NCBI GenBank assembly: GCA_029245345.1
Contig: JAQWPM010000014.1
Span: 55,460 to 119,459, forward strand
Length of the DNA: 64,000 nucleotides
Source of the DNA: Longimicrobiales bacterium
Lineage (GTDB): Bacteria > Gemmatimonadota > Gemmatimonadetes > Longimicrobiales > Gaopeijiaceae
Direction: 5' to 3'
The translations under genes were made by a program, and so were the position numbers. The notes beneath the pieces were generated by a model. It saw nothing but the letters and a program-made list of their open reading frames with translations, was not told the DNA's origin and ran no database searches. This document shows, piece by piece, positions 16,753 through 26,130 of the stretch. Numbering within the stretch: the first letter of the stretch is position 1; each line of letters starts with the position of its first letter.

Positions 16753-17835
16753 ATGAAGACTCCCCGGCTCCGTCTCGTCGTGTCACGCACTGTTGTCCTC
16801 TTGGCCTTGGCTGGCATTACCGTCCCCGCGACGATTGAAGCTCAGGAGCCGGCCGAGTGGGGCGAAGAGCTGGTCTTCCACACGTTCTCGATCGCCGCCG
16901 TCGACCCAGTCACACGAGAGTCGGGGGTTGCAGTCACGACACGCGTCCCATGTGTCGGTAATGGCGTGCCCTGGGTGCGTGCCGGCGTGGGGGCCGTAGC
17001 GACCCAGGCGTCGACACGGACCGAGTACGGCCAAGAGTTGCTCGACTTCATGGAGGGGGGGCTATCCCCCCAAGAAGCGATGGACCGAGCCATTGCGAGT
17101 GACCCGGACTCGCCACGTCGGCAAGTCGGCGTCGTGGGTATGGACGGGACGTCTGCGCAGCACACAGGCACGCTCCCGGGAGCCTGGGCAGGCCACCGTT
17201 CAGGTCCGAACTACGCAACTCAGGGCAACGTACTCGTGGGGCCTGAGGTGATCGCGGCGGTGGCTGCGACGTTCGAGGCGAGCGAAGGCTCCGGACGTCA
17301 CCTCGCAGACCGACTCATTGAGGCACTCGCGGCCGGGCAGTCCCTCGGCGGAGACCGCCGTGAAGGGCGTTTTCAGTCCGCCGCGGTCATCGTGGCCGAT
17401 CCACGGGAGGGACGTTCACGCAGACCCGATGGGTACACGGCGAACATCAACGTCTGCCAACACGACACCCCTGTTGCCGAGCTTCGGCGCATCTATTCAA
17501 CGATTTCGGGTACGCTCGGCTTCCGAGAGTTGTCGCAGCCGTCGGGCATCGACGTGTGGCAAGTGAAGCTCATCATGCACGCGCTCGAGTATTACATGGC
17601 CAACTTCGAAGTCATCACGCGCGAAGACGGCTGGCAGTTCTATGACGACGCGATCGTGGCTGCGGTCGAACGATTCAGGGCCGATCACGGCCTCAGCAAC
17701 GCCTCATCCAGTGGCAGCCCTGCAGGTTTGGTGAACGCCGGGCTCGTCGAACTGATGTGGGCCGAACTCGACGGCACCGGGAAGACGGCTGAGATCCGTC
17801 AGGAGATCCGTAACCTCACCGCGGTCCGCAGATAG
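16753..17835 (+). CDS. DUF1028 Ntn-hydrolase-like protein, exported
   Basis: The 360-residue protein has a Sec signal (LVVSRTVVLLALAGITVPAT) and then the DUF1028 domain: FHTFSIAAVDPVTRESGVAV, VPWVRAGVGAVATQA, GLSPQEAMDRAIASDP and GPNYATQGNVLVGPEV. DUF1028 resembles Ntn hydrolases, which act on amide bonds; no substrate is established. Residues about 245-360 form a separate helical domain found after DUF1028 in several homologues. It lies tail to tail, three bases from the cupin gene of the permease operon, and DUF1028 proteins are often annotated near RidA-type genes, which fits the fusion protein at 18210. Confidence 0.88.
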   Translation: MKTPRLRLVVSRTVVLLALAGITVPATIEAQEPAEWGEELVFHTFSIAAVDPVTRESGVAVTTRVPCVGNGVPWVRAGVGAVATQASTRTEYGQELLDFMEGGLSPQEAMDRAIASDPDSPRRQVGVVGMDGTSAQHTGTLPGAWAGHRSGPNYATQGNVLVGPEVIAAVAATFEASEGSGRHLADRLIEALAAGQSLGGDRREGRFQSAAVIVADPREGRSRRPDGYTANINVCQHDTPVAELRRIYSTISGTLGFRELSQPSGIDVWQVKLIMHALEYYMANFEVITREDGWQFYDDAIVAAVERFRADHGLSNASSSGSPAGLVNAGLVELMWAELDGTGKTAEIRQEIRNLTAVRR

Positions 17836-17838
17836 GGC

Positions 17839-18213
17839 CTATTCCCCTGCGGACGAATCCAGCCAGGTCGTGTTCGTACCCAGATTGATGGCGAGATGGG
17901 CTCCGGCGGTACCCGGCGCTGCGCCGTGCCAGTGCTCGTTGCCCGCTTCGATCACGACGACGTCGCCCTCTGCGAGCACGAGTTCCGTACCGGCACGGTC
18001 CACGACCACGCACGTGCCGGCCAGGCCGAACAAGAGTTGAGCGTCATCATGAACATGCCAGTTCGTCCGCGCGCCCTCGGCGAACGAGACACGATACAGC
18101 CGCACATCCTGGCCGTCGTCTGGACCCAACAGCCGCTGCATGGTCGCGGGAAGGACGAAGTTGTTCGCGTCTGCCGGATTGTGGGGCACGGCGCCGGAGT
18201 CGATGCGTCTCAT
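17839..18213 (-). CDS. Cupin-domain protein
   Basis: A 124-residue single cupin. The metal-binding motif is visible as NWHVHDDAQLLFGLAG (His-x-His and a later acidic residue) and the second motif as VVIEAGNEHWHGAA. Small cupins can be isomerases, dioxygenases or sensor-like proteins, and nothing here points to one. Its ATG overlaps the stop of the aldo-keto reductase-RidA gene by four bases (ATGA), so it is the last gene of a coupled three-gene operon with an APC permease. Confidence 0.85.
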   Translation of the reverse strand: MRRIDSGAVPHNPADANNFVLPATMQRLLGPDDGQDVRLYRVSFAEGARTNWHVHDDAQLLFGLAGTCVVVDRAGTELVLAEGDVVVIEAGNEHWHGAAPGTAGAHLAINLGTNTTWLDSSAGE

Positions 18214-19670
18214 CCGTCACCTCCCGACACAATGGCCTCTGCCTCCATCTCGACCACGTAACCGTCGCCGATCAGTCCAGCGTTCACGAGGGTGTTCGCC
18301 GGCTGGATGTCTCTGAACCGTTTTCCGTGAGCGCGCGACACCGGGTCCCAGACGTCGGGGTCGCCGATGTAGATCCGGGTCCTCACTACGTCTTCCAGAA
18401 CTCCACCGAGCGATTGGATCGCCCCTTCCACCTTGTCGATGATGTAGTGCATTTGGGACGCAGGGTCCGCACTCCCAATGAGCCGATCGCCATGCGTCGC
18501 CGTGGTCCCGGACACCAAGATTCGGTCCCCCTTTTTGACGGCCCGCGAGAAGCCGGCGAGATCCTCCCACACCGTCCCGCTCAACGCCTTCGTACGACCA
18601 TCCGACCCGATTTCAGTTGGATAGGGAGACGGGAAGTCATCGAAGTGGTCACTCAAGTCGCCCGCTGCGGTCAGAAAGGGTGGCTTCCGGTATTCGTCAC
18701 CACATCCACCGGGGATCGGATCGAGCGCCGCGACGGCCGCGGCAATTTCTTGGAGACTCTCATCGTCCCATTCGATGTCGAACATCCGCTGGTTGTCGTC
18801 CAAATGTTCGCTGAGGCCCAGCCGGGCACCGACGATCACACCTGCCACCGCCGGCGCGTCCAACATGTACCGAGTCGCGACATTGGCCATCGAAGCGCCA
18901 ACACGCGTGGAAGCCCGCTGCACGGCCCCCAAAAGGGACTGGAGCTTGGACCATCCACCTGCCGTGTCGATGAACCGTTTGTACTTCATTTGCGACCAAG
19001 TCTCGAGGTCACTCATGTCCGGCTCTGGAACGTCTAGCCAGCGCTCAGTAAGCAATCCCCCGGCCAGTGTACCGAACGCGAGGACCTTCACGTCATAGCG
19101 GGCACAGACATCAGCCATATCGCCCGCTGCGCGCTGATCCAGGAGCGAGTAACAGACCTGGTTCGACACGATGTCGACGCCGCTCTCACACAACATCGCC
19201 ACGTGGGCGGCATCGGTATTCGTCAGCCCAATATGTCGAATCAGCCCGTCGTCCTTGAGCGCCTGCAATTCAAACATGCAGTCCAGCCAACTCGGATCGG
19301 CATAGCTCCATGCGTGGAACTGGAGCAAGTCGATCGAATCGCGTTTCATTCGATCCAATGCCCTTTGAACTGCACGCCGCACATCTTCGGCGGACTTCGG
19401 CCCGGGATTAGGCACCCACTTCGTGCACAGCTGCGCCGTATCAGGCCATCGCTCTTCGTATCGGCCAGCGATCAGTTCCGATGAACCATAGTGATCCGCC
19501 ATGTCGAAGGTGGTGAGGCCGGCTCCGACGTAGCGCGCCATCTCTTCCGAGGCGTCGTCGAGATCCAGCGCTGAACCTTCACGCTCCATATCCGCGACTT
19601 GCCACAGACCGGTAACGATTCGGGAGATTTCGAGGCCAGGCGCCAGTTCAGTTCTCTCCACCATGGTCAT
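18210..19670 (-). CDS. Aldo/keto reductase fused to a RidA (YjgF) domain
   Basis: The 486-residue protein has two domains. Residues about 1-330 are an aldo/keto reductase with the catalytic Asp and Tyr in FDMADHYGSSELIAGRY, Lys in LCTKWVP and His in LLQFHAWSY. Residues about 358-486 are a RidA domain (AVKKGDRILVSGTTATHG, IQSLGGVLEDVVRTRIYIGD, VVEMEAEAIVSG) with the Arg and Glu used by enamine/imine deaminases. RidA proteins hydrolyse reactive enamines, so the fusion could reduce a carbonyl and clear an imine in one pathway. The ATG at 19670 overlaps the permease stop by four bases. No signal peptide: cytoplasmic. Confidence 0.9.
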   Translation of the reverse strand: MTMVERTELAPGLEISRIVTGLWQVADMEREGSALDLDDASEEMARYVGAGLTTFDMADHYGSSELIAGRYEERWPDTAQLCTKWVPNPGPKSAEDVRRAVQRALDRMKRDSIDLLQFHAWSYADPSWLDCMFELQALKDDGLIRHIGLTNTDAAHVAMLCESGVDIVSNQVCYSLLDQRAAGDMADVCARYDVKVLAFGTLAGGLLTERWLDVPEPDMSDLETWSQMKYKRFIDTAGGWSKLQSLLGAVQRASTRVGASMANVATRYMLDAPAVAGVIVGARLGLSEHLDDNQRMFDIEWDDESLQEIAAAVAALDPIPGGCGDEYRKPPFLTAAGDLSDHFDDFPSPYPTEIGSDGRTKALSGTVWEDLAGFSRAVKKGDRILVSGTTATHGDRLIGSADPASQMHYIIDKVEGAIQSLGGVLEDVVRTRIYIGDPDVWDPVSRAHGKRFRDIQPANTLVNAGLIGDGYVVEMEAEAIVSGGDG

Positions 19671-21169
19671 TCCGGCGGTAGTGCGAGGAAGTGGGCATCG
19701 GTGTCGACTCCGTTCTTCTTCAGAGTCGCAAGTTCTTTGAAGTAAATCACCGAAGCGAGCGCCATGACCCCAACCCACAGCACAGTGGAATGGAAGTACC
19801 AGGCTTCCACATCGGCATTCAGATCCTTCATGATGTGAACGACTAGGAAGACACCCAGCAGGACGAAGCCAGCCCCTGCTAGCGGAACCTGCAGAGACCG
19901 ATTCGGGAGAACGGTGACGTCCTTGGCGATTTCAGGATTGTGCCCCGGCAGAGTGATCACCGTGACACACATGAGCATGAAATTGACCAACATGGACGTC
20001 ACCAGAATGTCGACGCCGAGGAAGAAGTCACCAGCGAGGTGACTCCCAAGAATCGCGATGGACGCCATCACACCCGAAAGCACCAACGCCACGTGGGGAG
20101 TGTGCCAGATGGGGTGAACCGCCGCGACGCCTCGAGGAAATACTCCGTCCTCCGCCCATGCGAACATCAGTCGTGACACCGCAAGAAGCATGGCGGGCAG
20201 GTCGTTGATGAGCGCCACAGACGCCCCGGCGACGATCAAGACAGTCCACGTCGGCGACAGCACGTACCCCAGTAGCCCGGGCGCGGTGAGGTCCTGGGCT
20301 TGTGCGCGTTCCGCGACGAAACTCCAGGGGACCGTGTGGTAGACGGCCGCGGTGAAGAGCATGTAGAAGCTCCCCACCGTTAGAACAGCGATCCCGATCG
20401 CGAGCGGTAGGTTCCGGCTGGGATTCTTGGCTTCGCCACCAGCCTGAGCGATGGAGTCGAAGCCGATGAAGCTCGAGAAGAGGATGGCTCCAGCCGCGAT
20501 GAATCCGGTCCATGTGAACGGAGTCTCTGGAGCAACGGGCACCGCGACACCTTCAGCCGCCATCAGCCCGGCAGCGAAGTCTCCCTGATCGAACCAGAAG
20601 CCGGCCACGATAACGACCCCTCCCAGAACGAACATGACGTACATCATCGGGACGAGAATGCCCTGGTAGAGCTTCAGTCCCCGCATGTTGATGCCGACCG
20701 ACGTCCACAAGAACGCCAGGGCGATACCGACCCGGATGGGCCCCGTATCGAGCGCAGCCGCCACGCCATCCATCCCTACCGCCGCAACGACGTCACGAAT
20801 GAAGGGGATCATGAGGTAGGACACGACGCCTATCGCGATCGACAGACCGAACCACTGCGAGAAACTGGCGACAAAGCCCAGGTAGGGATTCAGTCCCCGA
20901 CTCGCATAGATGTAGCTCCCGCCGGCTCTCGGCATGGCGGAGGCCAGGATCGCATAAGCGAGTGCTGCGAGGATCGCGGGCACCGCCGCGAATACATACG
21001 CAGAGAGGACGTATGGCCCGATTCCCGGGACACTCCGCTGGAGCATGAACGGCACGATATTGATGGCCGCCCCGAGCATTGAGCAGATCCCTGTCGCAGC
21101 AAGGCCCATGAGGCCGAGGCGGCGAGTCAGGCCGGTCGCGTTCGAAGCCGTTCCAGGCGTATCGGACAT
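19667..21169 (-). CDS. APC-superfamily amino acid permease
   Basis: A 500-residue inner-membrane transporter with about 12 hydrophobic segments. Its first helix (LMGLAATGICSMLGAAINIV) and the segments AYAILASAMPRAGGSYIYAS and GFDSIAQAGGEAKNPSRNLP match APC permeases that import amino acids or amines. ATG 21169 is chosen because homology starts just after it. It is the first gene of the coupled operon permease, aldo/keto reductase-RidA, cupin, in which each junction is an ATGA overlap, so the imported compound is probably the substrate of the downstream enzyme. Confidence 0.93.
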   Translation of the reverse strand: MSDTPGTASNATGLTRRLGLMGLAATGICSMLGAAINIVPFMLQRSVPGIGPYVLSAYVFAAVPAILAALAYAILASAMPRAGGSYIYASRGLNPYLGFVASFSQWFGLSIAIGVVSYLMIPFIRDVVAAVGMDGVAAALDTGPIRVGIALAFLWTSVGINMRGLKLYQGILVPMMYVMFVLGGVVIVAGFWFDQGDFAAGLMAAEGVAVPVAPETPFTWTGFIAAGAILFSSFIGFDSIAQAGGEAKNPSRNLPLAIGIAVLTVGSFYMLFTAAVYHTVPWSFVAERAQAQDLTAPGLLGYVLSPTWTVLIVAGASVALINDLPAMLLAVSRLMFAWAEDGVFPRGVAAVHPIWHTPHVALVLSGVMASIAILGSHLAGDFFLGVDILVTSMLVNFMLMCVTVITLPGHNPEIAKDVTVLPNRSLQVPLAGAGFVLLGVFLVVHIMKDLNADVEAWYFHSTVLWVGVMALASVIYFKELATLKKNGVDTDAHFLALPPE

Positions 21170-21292
21170 ACGGGGTCTTGGTAGGAGTTGGCGGGGCGGG
21201 AGAAGCTGTCGGGTGGGCGTGGCTCGGCGCAAGCAAGTCGGTGAGCCGCCCGGTACCCCGCCCCTCACCGAGCCAGTGTCGATCGTCCCGAA

Positions 21293-23398
21293 CTAGGCGG
21301 GATCGGCATCCCCCCGTCCCCCGATTCCCGCCAATCGCGGCAAGACCACCAACGCCATCGTCGCCGCTGTGGCCGTGCCCAGCATGACGGCCAAGCCGAA
21401 CCTGCGCGTGGGCGGGAAGCTGGACATCACGAAGATCCCGAAGCCGGCGCAGATAATGGCCGTGGCACCCAGGACAGGCGCCCGGATCTGTGACAACGCC
21501 ACCGCCCAGGGATATTCGGTCCGAAGGGCCTCGAGCCGCCTGACGCGCACGACGAGGTGGATCATCGAGTCCACGCCCATCGCCAAGGCGACGTTCGCGG
21601 CGGGCGAAGTAATGATGTCGACTGCGATCCCGAAGTGGCCGAACGTCCCGAGGACGACCAACGGGATCCCGGCCAGGCAGATCCACATCTTCGCCGTGAC
21701 CGCCGCAGATCTCGACACGACGAACCCGAAGAGGATGAACAGCAGCAACAGGCCCCCGATGCCGACACGGAGGCTGGAGGCGATGAGATGTCCGAGTTGA
21801 GCCTGAAGATCGTACAGTCCGCTGACGAGAACCGGCTCGAGACCTGCATCCCGGGCGCTGCCACTGAGTCGTTCGATGACTTCGTCGCGCGACCCAGCAC
21901 GAGTCGATTCGTGCATGCGCATGAAGTAGTGCCCCTGGTCGCGCTCTGGGGACACATAAGCCAGTCCGGCCCCTCCCAATTCGGGACTCGACGCCAGGTC
22001 TAGGAGGATCTCGAGGCTGAAGAAACGAGCCAGTGGCATCGTTCGCGCATGCCCGATCAGTGTCGCGGGTGACAGAACCATGCCGACGGCCGGATCGGCT
22101 TCGAGCGAGGCCTGGAAGACTTCCATCTTGGCGAAGACCTCGGGAGAGTCGAGACGACCCCCGCCCTGATCGCGTATGACGATATCGAGCGTGCTACTCC
22201 CCCCGTCCCGGTCGATCATCTCCAGACCTTCACGCAGCGGGTCGCCTGACGCGAAGTAGGTCAAGAGGCCTGGGTCGGTGTCTAACCGGAGGGTCCCCAA
22301 TCCCAGTACGGCAATGATCACCCCAGCAACGACTACGGTCGAAGGGCCCGCTCGGGGGCTGCCCGTTGAACCTCCCACTTCGGATGCGGTCCTCACCTTG
22401 GCCCATCGTGCGAGGAACGCCGGATACACGGTATATGCGACGGCCATCGCGATAAGAGCGCCCACCGCTCCGGCCATACCCAATTCACGAAGAGGCTTTG
22501 CGGAAGCAGTCAGGAGACTGAGGAAACCGAGGAGCGTCGTGGTCATACTCCAGAACGACCCTTCAAGGGTGTCCCGCACACCCTCAGACAGAGCCAACTG
22601 TCGGTTCTGAGCACCCGTTCCTGTCCGCGTGGCGCGGGCCCAGTTCGCCGTAAGAAAAACGACGTGGGACAGCGTGAGCACGAACACAATCGTGACGAGA
22701 TTCGCCGTCAACAATCCGATGGCAATCCCGGCCGACTGGATGATGACCAGCGTGACTGAGACCGCCACGAAACAGGTCACCAAAGTGCCCAGAACGATCG
22801 CGCCATCGCGATACACGAGACCGACAAGCAACGCGAAAAGGAGCACCGCAGCGAGGCTGAACACCACGAGATCCTGAAAGAGGTTTCGGCGAATCAGCTC
22901 CACGATCACCGGGACCCCGGACATGACGACCCCGAAGTCTGGACTGTCGAAGTCGGCGAGCACAGCCTCGACCCGTGGGAGAAGCACTTCCGGGTCCGTC
23001 CCGTCCACCATGATCAAGATGTTGGTCGCGAGCGAATCCGGCGTCAGTAGAATCTGAGCGAACATCGGACTTCGCCGCGGGTCCTCCGTTGCGATGCTGT
23101 ACCGACCGTCGATGCCCTCAAGTGCGTAGAGAGCATCGGCGAGCGCCTCCACCCTGTTCTCGTATGCTCGCCGGTCGCCGACTCGGTCTTCAGCCCTGAC
23201 AATGATCTGGGGGCTCGATCCGTATTGGCTCGCGATCTCACGAGATGCTTCGAGTTGTGGATCGTCCTCCGCGAAGAAGAAACCCTCCTCGACCTGCGGA
23301 GACAGATCGACGAGCAAACGCACGGCGAGAAGTCCCACAACGGCCATGCCGATCGCGCCCCACGCCGCGCCACGGCGCATCCACAACTTAGATAGCAT
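21293..23398 (-). CDS. MMPL/RND-superfamily transporter
   Basis: The 701-residue protein has the RND layout of a first helix, a periplasmic domain, five to six helices (LVVFSLAAVLLFALLVGLVY, then TLVTCFVAVSVTLVIIQSAG), a second periplasmic domain and another helix block ending VMLGTATAATMALVVLPRLA. The sequence VALAMGVDSMIHLVVRVRRLE is the conserved cytoplasmic-edge helix of MMPL and hopanoid/sterol transporter-like RND proteins. The ATG at 23398 has GGGAGG eight bases upstream. Relatives move lipids or hydrophobic compounds. It stands alone, 123 bases before the permease gene, so it may be a separate unit. Confidence 0.88.
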   Translation of the reverse strand: MLSKLWMRRGAAWGAIGMAVVGLLAVRLLVDLSPQVEEGFFFAEDDPQLEASREIASQYGSSPQIIVRAEDRVGDRRAYENRVEALADALYALEGIDGRYSIATEDPRRSPMFAQILLTPDSLATNILIMVDGTDPEVLLPRVEAVLADFDSPDFGVVMSGVPVIVELIRRNLFQDLVVFSLAAVLLFALLVGLVYRDGAIVLGTLVTCFVAVSVTLVIIQSAGIAIGLLTANLVTIVFVLTLSHVVFLTANWARATRTGTGAQNRQLALSEGVRDTLEGSFWSMTTTLLGFLSLLTASAKPLRELGMAGAVGALIAMAVAYTVYPAFLARWAKVRTASEVGGSTGSPRAGPSTVVVAGVIIAVLGLGTLRLDTDPGLLTYFASGDPLREGLEMIDRDGGSSTLDIVIRDQGGGRLDSPEVFAKMEVFQASLEADPAVGMVLSPATLIGHARTMPLARFFSLEILLDLASSPELGGAGLAYVSPERDQGHYFMRMHESTRAGSRDEVIERLSGSARDAGLEPVLVSGLYDLQAQLGHLIASSLRVGIGGLLLLFILFGFVVSRSAAVTAKMWICLAGIPLVVLGTFGHFGIAVDIITSPAANVALAMGVDSMIHLVVRVRRLEALRTEYPWAVALSQIRAPVLGATAIICAGFGIFVMSSFPPTRRFGLAVMLGTATAATMALVVLPRLAGIGGRGDADPA

Positions 23399-23498
23399 CT
23401 GCAAAACCTCCCTGCGCCACGTTACCGTCCGGAACATCCCCACGCGTACATCGTAGGGGGATCGACATGAGTAGGCTCGAATTCATAGGGAGGCACGC

Positions 23499-23948
23499 GT
23501 GCGTCATCGCGCTTTAGGTTTGGGCTTGGTTCTGCTGGTCTTTGGAGCGGTTCCGAACATCTCCGCGCAGGAGGCCGAAGTCGAGGCCGCCGTGCACGCC
23601 ACCCTCGGCGCATGGAGCGCCGGAGAGTACGCCGACTTCGTCGCCCAGTATCAGGCGGACGCTCGTGGCTTCTTCTTGGACGGAGGCCCGCTGATGGATG
23701 GCGGCTTCAATGTCGCCTTGCTTCAGGCTGCTGCGAACGCAGGATTTGCGGCCGACGTCGACGTCCAAGATCTCGACGTGCAGATCCACGGGCAGACCGC
23801 CATTTCCGTTGCGTACCTGACCGGGTCGCTCACACTCCCCGGAGGACTCGTCATGCCCGGCACGTGGCGGTACTCCGAGACTCGCGTCTCCACAGACGAC
23901 GGATGGAAGGTGATCCAGTTCCATGTCTCCCCACAGGAAGGGATGTAG
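23499..23948 (+). CDS. Exported NTF2-like/SnoaL-type domain protein
   Basis: The 149-residue protein starts at GTG 23499, six bases after GGGAGG, and has a Sec signal (ALGLGLVLLVFGAVPNISAQ). The mature part reads EAAVHATLGAWSAGEYADFV, LDGGPLMDGGF, AISVAYLTGSLTLPG and TRVSTDDGWKVIQFHVSPQ, the cone-shaped fold of SnoaL/DUF4440 NTF2-like proteins, which bind small hydrophobic ligands or act as isomerases. No catalytic residues can be fixed. It ends five bases before the stop of the convergent lipoprotein gene. Confidence 0.82.
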   Translation: MRHRALGLGLVLLVFGAVPNISAQEAEVEAAVHATLGAWSAGEYADFVAQYQADARGFFLDGGPLMDGGFNVALLQAAANAGFAADVDVQDLDVQIHGQTAISVAYLTGSLTLPGGLVMPGTWRYSETRVSTDDGWKVIQFHVSPQEGM

Positions 23949-23953
23949 CCGAT

Positions 23954-25264
23954 CTACCGGACTCGGTCGATGACCTCTCGAAAGAGTCGATCGGCCAGCT
24001 GCTCGGCCAGCTCTTCGAGCGCCGCCTGCTGCACCTCGGCGCGCTGTTTTTCCAAAAGGTCGGGATCGAAGTAGCGAGACTCGTTTGAACTCAGTTGCAA
24101 CTCGCGCGGATTCTCGCCGTAGACGCCGCGCTCGAATCCGCCGGTCTCTCGTCCTGATTCGACGAACCGCTCCAGCTCGTCGCCATCTCTATCGACGACA
24201 ATGACCTCCGCGCGAACTTCGAGGACGTAGCGCCCTCGTTCCAGGGTCCAGGGTACGAGTTCACCGTCCCGCTTCCGTGCCCATGCGGAAGTTCTTCGGA
24301 CATTTTGATCGGTCATGCTCACGTAGGTCACCTCGATCAGAGCCCCGAGATCTGAGCCGACTGCGTCCATCACACGACTCACTTGTCGTGCGTTGAGGGG
24401 CCGCCCCCCACTCGCCGCGTCCCGTGCCTCGCGACGCACCAGCGCGGAATTGGCCACCGCTACAAAGGGGGGCGGCGTTACCCAGTAGTCGATCTCTAGA
24501 TTGTCCGATAGCTCGTCCTGGTAGTGCGAACCCACCGAGTCTCGGACATCAGACCGGCTCGTGAGCGGAAGAATCGCGATACGCACCATGCCCAGGTCCA
24601 GAGCCTCGTTCCGAATGTCGTCCGCTCTACGGACGGTGCCACGCGTAGGAGGTGACTGCAGATCGACCGCTTCACCCGCGCGGGCGAAGGCCGCTTTGTA
24701 GTACCGGTCTCCCAGGTCGTACTCCGCCCAGTCCAACAGCAGATCGATCTCGGCAGCTACGGAGGCCTCACGCTGGGCCGAGGAAGCTCCGAAGTCCGAT
24801 CTCGCCCTCCGCAACGCCCGCTGCGCGTCTCTCATCTCGCCATCGGCCGCGACCGAGGCCGCGTACTGCATGAGCCCGTCGATCGCGTCGTCGAACGATT
24901 GGCGCCTCAGCTGGTTATAGTCCGCAGGTGGCGTCAGTCCCACGCCGACCTCACGGCCGCGGGCAAAAAGTGCATCGGTACGACGGAATGCCTCAGCGGC
25001 TCGAATGGGATCACCGGCACCGACGAGGTCGTCTGCGGACTTCATCGCGAGCATGACGGCGGTATCCGAAACCGCTACGAAAAGCTCTCTCGCTTGGACG
25101 AGTTCATCGTCCTTATCGACCGCATCCGCGTAGCGATACGCGGCCTCCAAATACCGCCCCTCGTTCTGGAGCTCGATACCCTCCGCCAGCCGATCACTCG
25201 CGGACGCACACCCTGAAACGGCCAGAGCGAGACAAAGCAGGACGCTACTTAGACGACTCGACAT
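23954..25264 (-). CDS. Lipoprotein with TPR-like N-terminal half
   Basis: The 436-residue protein has a lipoprotein signal ending AVSGC. Residues about 20-200 are helical and TPR-like: RLAEGIELQNEGRYLEAAYR, AEAFRRTDALFARGREVGVG, EYDLGDRYYKAAFARAGEA. The second half holds a mixed alpha/beta domain (LGMVRIAILPLTSRSDV, SDLGALIEVTYVSMTDQNV) and a coiled helical C-terminus. It resembles outer-membrane lipoproteins that act as assembly partners, but I recognise no named family. Its 3' end is convergent with the NTF2-like gene. Confidence 0.75.
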   Translation of the reverse strand: MSSRLSSVLLCLALAVSGCASASDRLAEGIELQNEGRYLEAAYRYADAVDKDDELVQARELFVAVSDTAVMLAMKSADDLVGAGDPIRAAEAFRRTDALFARGREVGVGLTPPADYNQLRRQSFDDAIDGLMQYAASVAADGEMRDAQRALRRARSDFGASSAQREASVAAEIDLLLDWAEYDLGDRYYKAAFARAGEAVDLQSPPTRGTVRRADDIRNEALDLGMVRIAILPLTSRSDVRDSVGSHYQDELSDNLEIDYWVTPPPFVAVANSALVRREARDAASGGRPLNARQVSRVMDAVGSDLGALIEVTYVSMTDQNVRRTSAWARKRDGELVPWTLERGRYVLEVRAEVIVVDRDGDELERFVESGRETGGFERGVYGENPRELQLSSNESRYFDPDLLEKQRAEVQQAALEELAEQLADRLFREVIDRVR

Positions 25265-25407
25265 GGATTCTCCAATGAACGGCGGCGACAGATCGACGCT
25301 ACGGGAAAGTTAGAAAGGAGACGCCCGGCCGTCACGGCACATCGCTTGTCTCGGCCGGGGCAGGACCCAAGCTAGCCTCCTCTACGAAACGACCCCGGAG
25401 GTACGCA

Positions 25408-25563
25408 GTGCTTCGCTACACCCTCGTCCGACGCATCTTCTTCGTAATGGCCGCAGTCGCTGTCGACCCCGCGAACTCAGCCACGCAGGAACTCTTTGCG
25501 GGGTACCCTGGGGCCCGGATAGGCGGCGCGTACATGCAGAACTTCTATCTGCAGCGGGCATGA
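25408..25563 (+). pseudogene. Possible ABC-transporter permease start fragment
   Basis: GTG 25408 with GGAGG seven bases upstream opens a 51-codon frame beginning MLRYTLVRRIFFVMAAVAVD. This resembles the first helix of DppB/OppB-type permeases. The remaining 30 residues match nothing and the frame then stops. Only about 20 residues carry the signal, so the identity is weak. Confidence 0.3.
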
Positions 25564-25738
25564 GCATCAGAGCGTTGATTATGAACACAGAAGAGCCCAA
25601 ACGTCAGGATCGTGATGGGCAACGCGAGCGCGAGTAGCAAGGGTTTGATAAAACCGTTCGCAAGCCCGAGTCCCGGCGCACCGAACACCTCCGCCTTCCC
25701 GGATCGCTTCACAACGATGGTCGGGTTGCCCGGATCTT
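25545..25738 (-). pseudogene. Phage-holin-4/YvlD-type membrane protein remnant (frameshifted)
   Basis: The minus strand reads GLGLANGFIKPLLLALALPI then TILTFGLF, and in a neighbouring frame continues FIINALMLMPAAD. Joined, these give the conserved middle of the Phage_holin_4_2 (YvlD/DUF360) membrane family, with one frameshift near 25600 and the C-terminal helices lost after MLM. The upstream part (TIVVKRSGKAEVFGAPG) has no clear match. Confidence 0.5.
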
Positions 25739-25744
25739 ACCCAG

Positions 25745-26010
25745 GTGACGCTTCCGACCTCTCGGCTCTTACCGGAAAACAGATCCGCCTACTTGATCGG
25801 CGAACTCGACACGGGATGGGTCGACGGCTCAGAAAATACGTTTGCCTCCATGCAGGAGCTAGGGATCTGCGCGACGCTCGAAGTCATGGACGGTCAGGGA
25901 AATGTGCTCGCGCTGGGTCCTCGGGACCTTATGGACGGGATCGACCAAGCATACGGGAAGGAACACCAAGCGGCGTTAGATCCGAAGAGGCGGTTGAGTG
26001 GTGACATGGC
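25745..26010 (+). pseudogene. Alpha/beta-hydrolase C-terminal remnant
   Basis: One frame gives ASDLSALTGKQIRLL and the next frame continues IGELDTGWVDGSENTFASM, QELGICATLEVMDGQGNVLA and PRDLMDGIDQAYG. Together these resemble the acid and histidine strands of esterase-type alpha/beta hydrolases, where the last motif is normally GQGH. Here the His is Asn (GQGN). A frameshift separates the two pieces and the upstream nucleophile region is absent. A decayed esterase is the likely source. Confidence 0.45.
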
Positions 26011-26040
26011 CCCAGGCTGTTTGACGTGTACTTCGGTTGT

Positions 26041-26111
26041 ACGGAATAGGCGGCCATGCCGCCGCCTGTTCCGTTCAGCCCGCGCGACCCCATCTCGTAG
26101 CGGGGTCGCGC
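26041..26111 (-). terminator. Two strong hairpins downstream of the FKBP gene
   Basis: Two stem-loops: 14 base pairs (26041-26054 with 26061-26074, one G-T wobble, 6-base loop) and 10 perfect base pairs (GCGCGACCCC 26082-26091 with GGGGTCGCGC 26102-26111). They lie 20-90 bases past the stop of the minus-strand FKBP gene. There is no clear T-tract. Confidence 0.5.
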
Positions 26112-26130
26112 AGACCGATCAAACGGGTCG

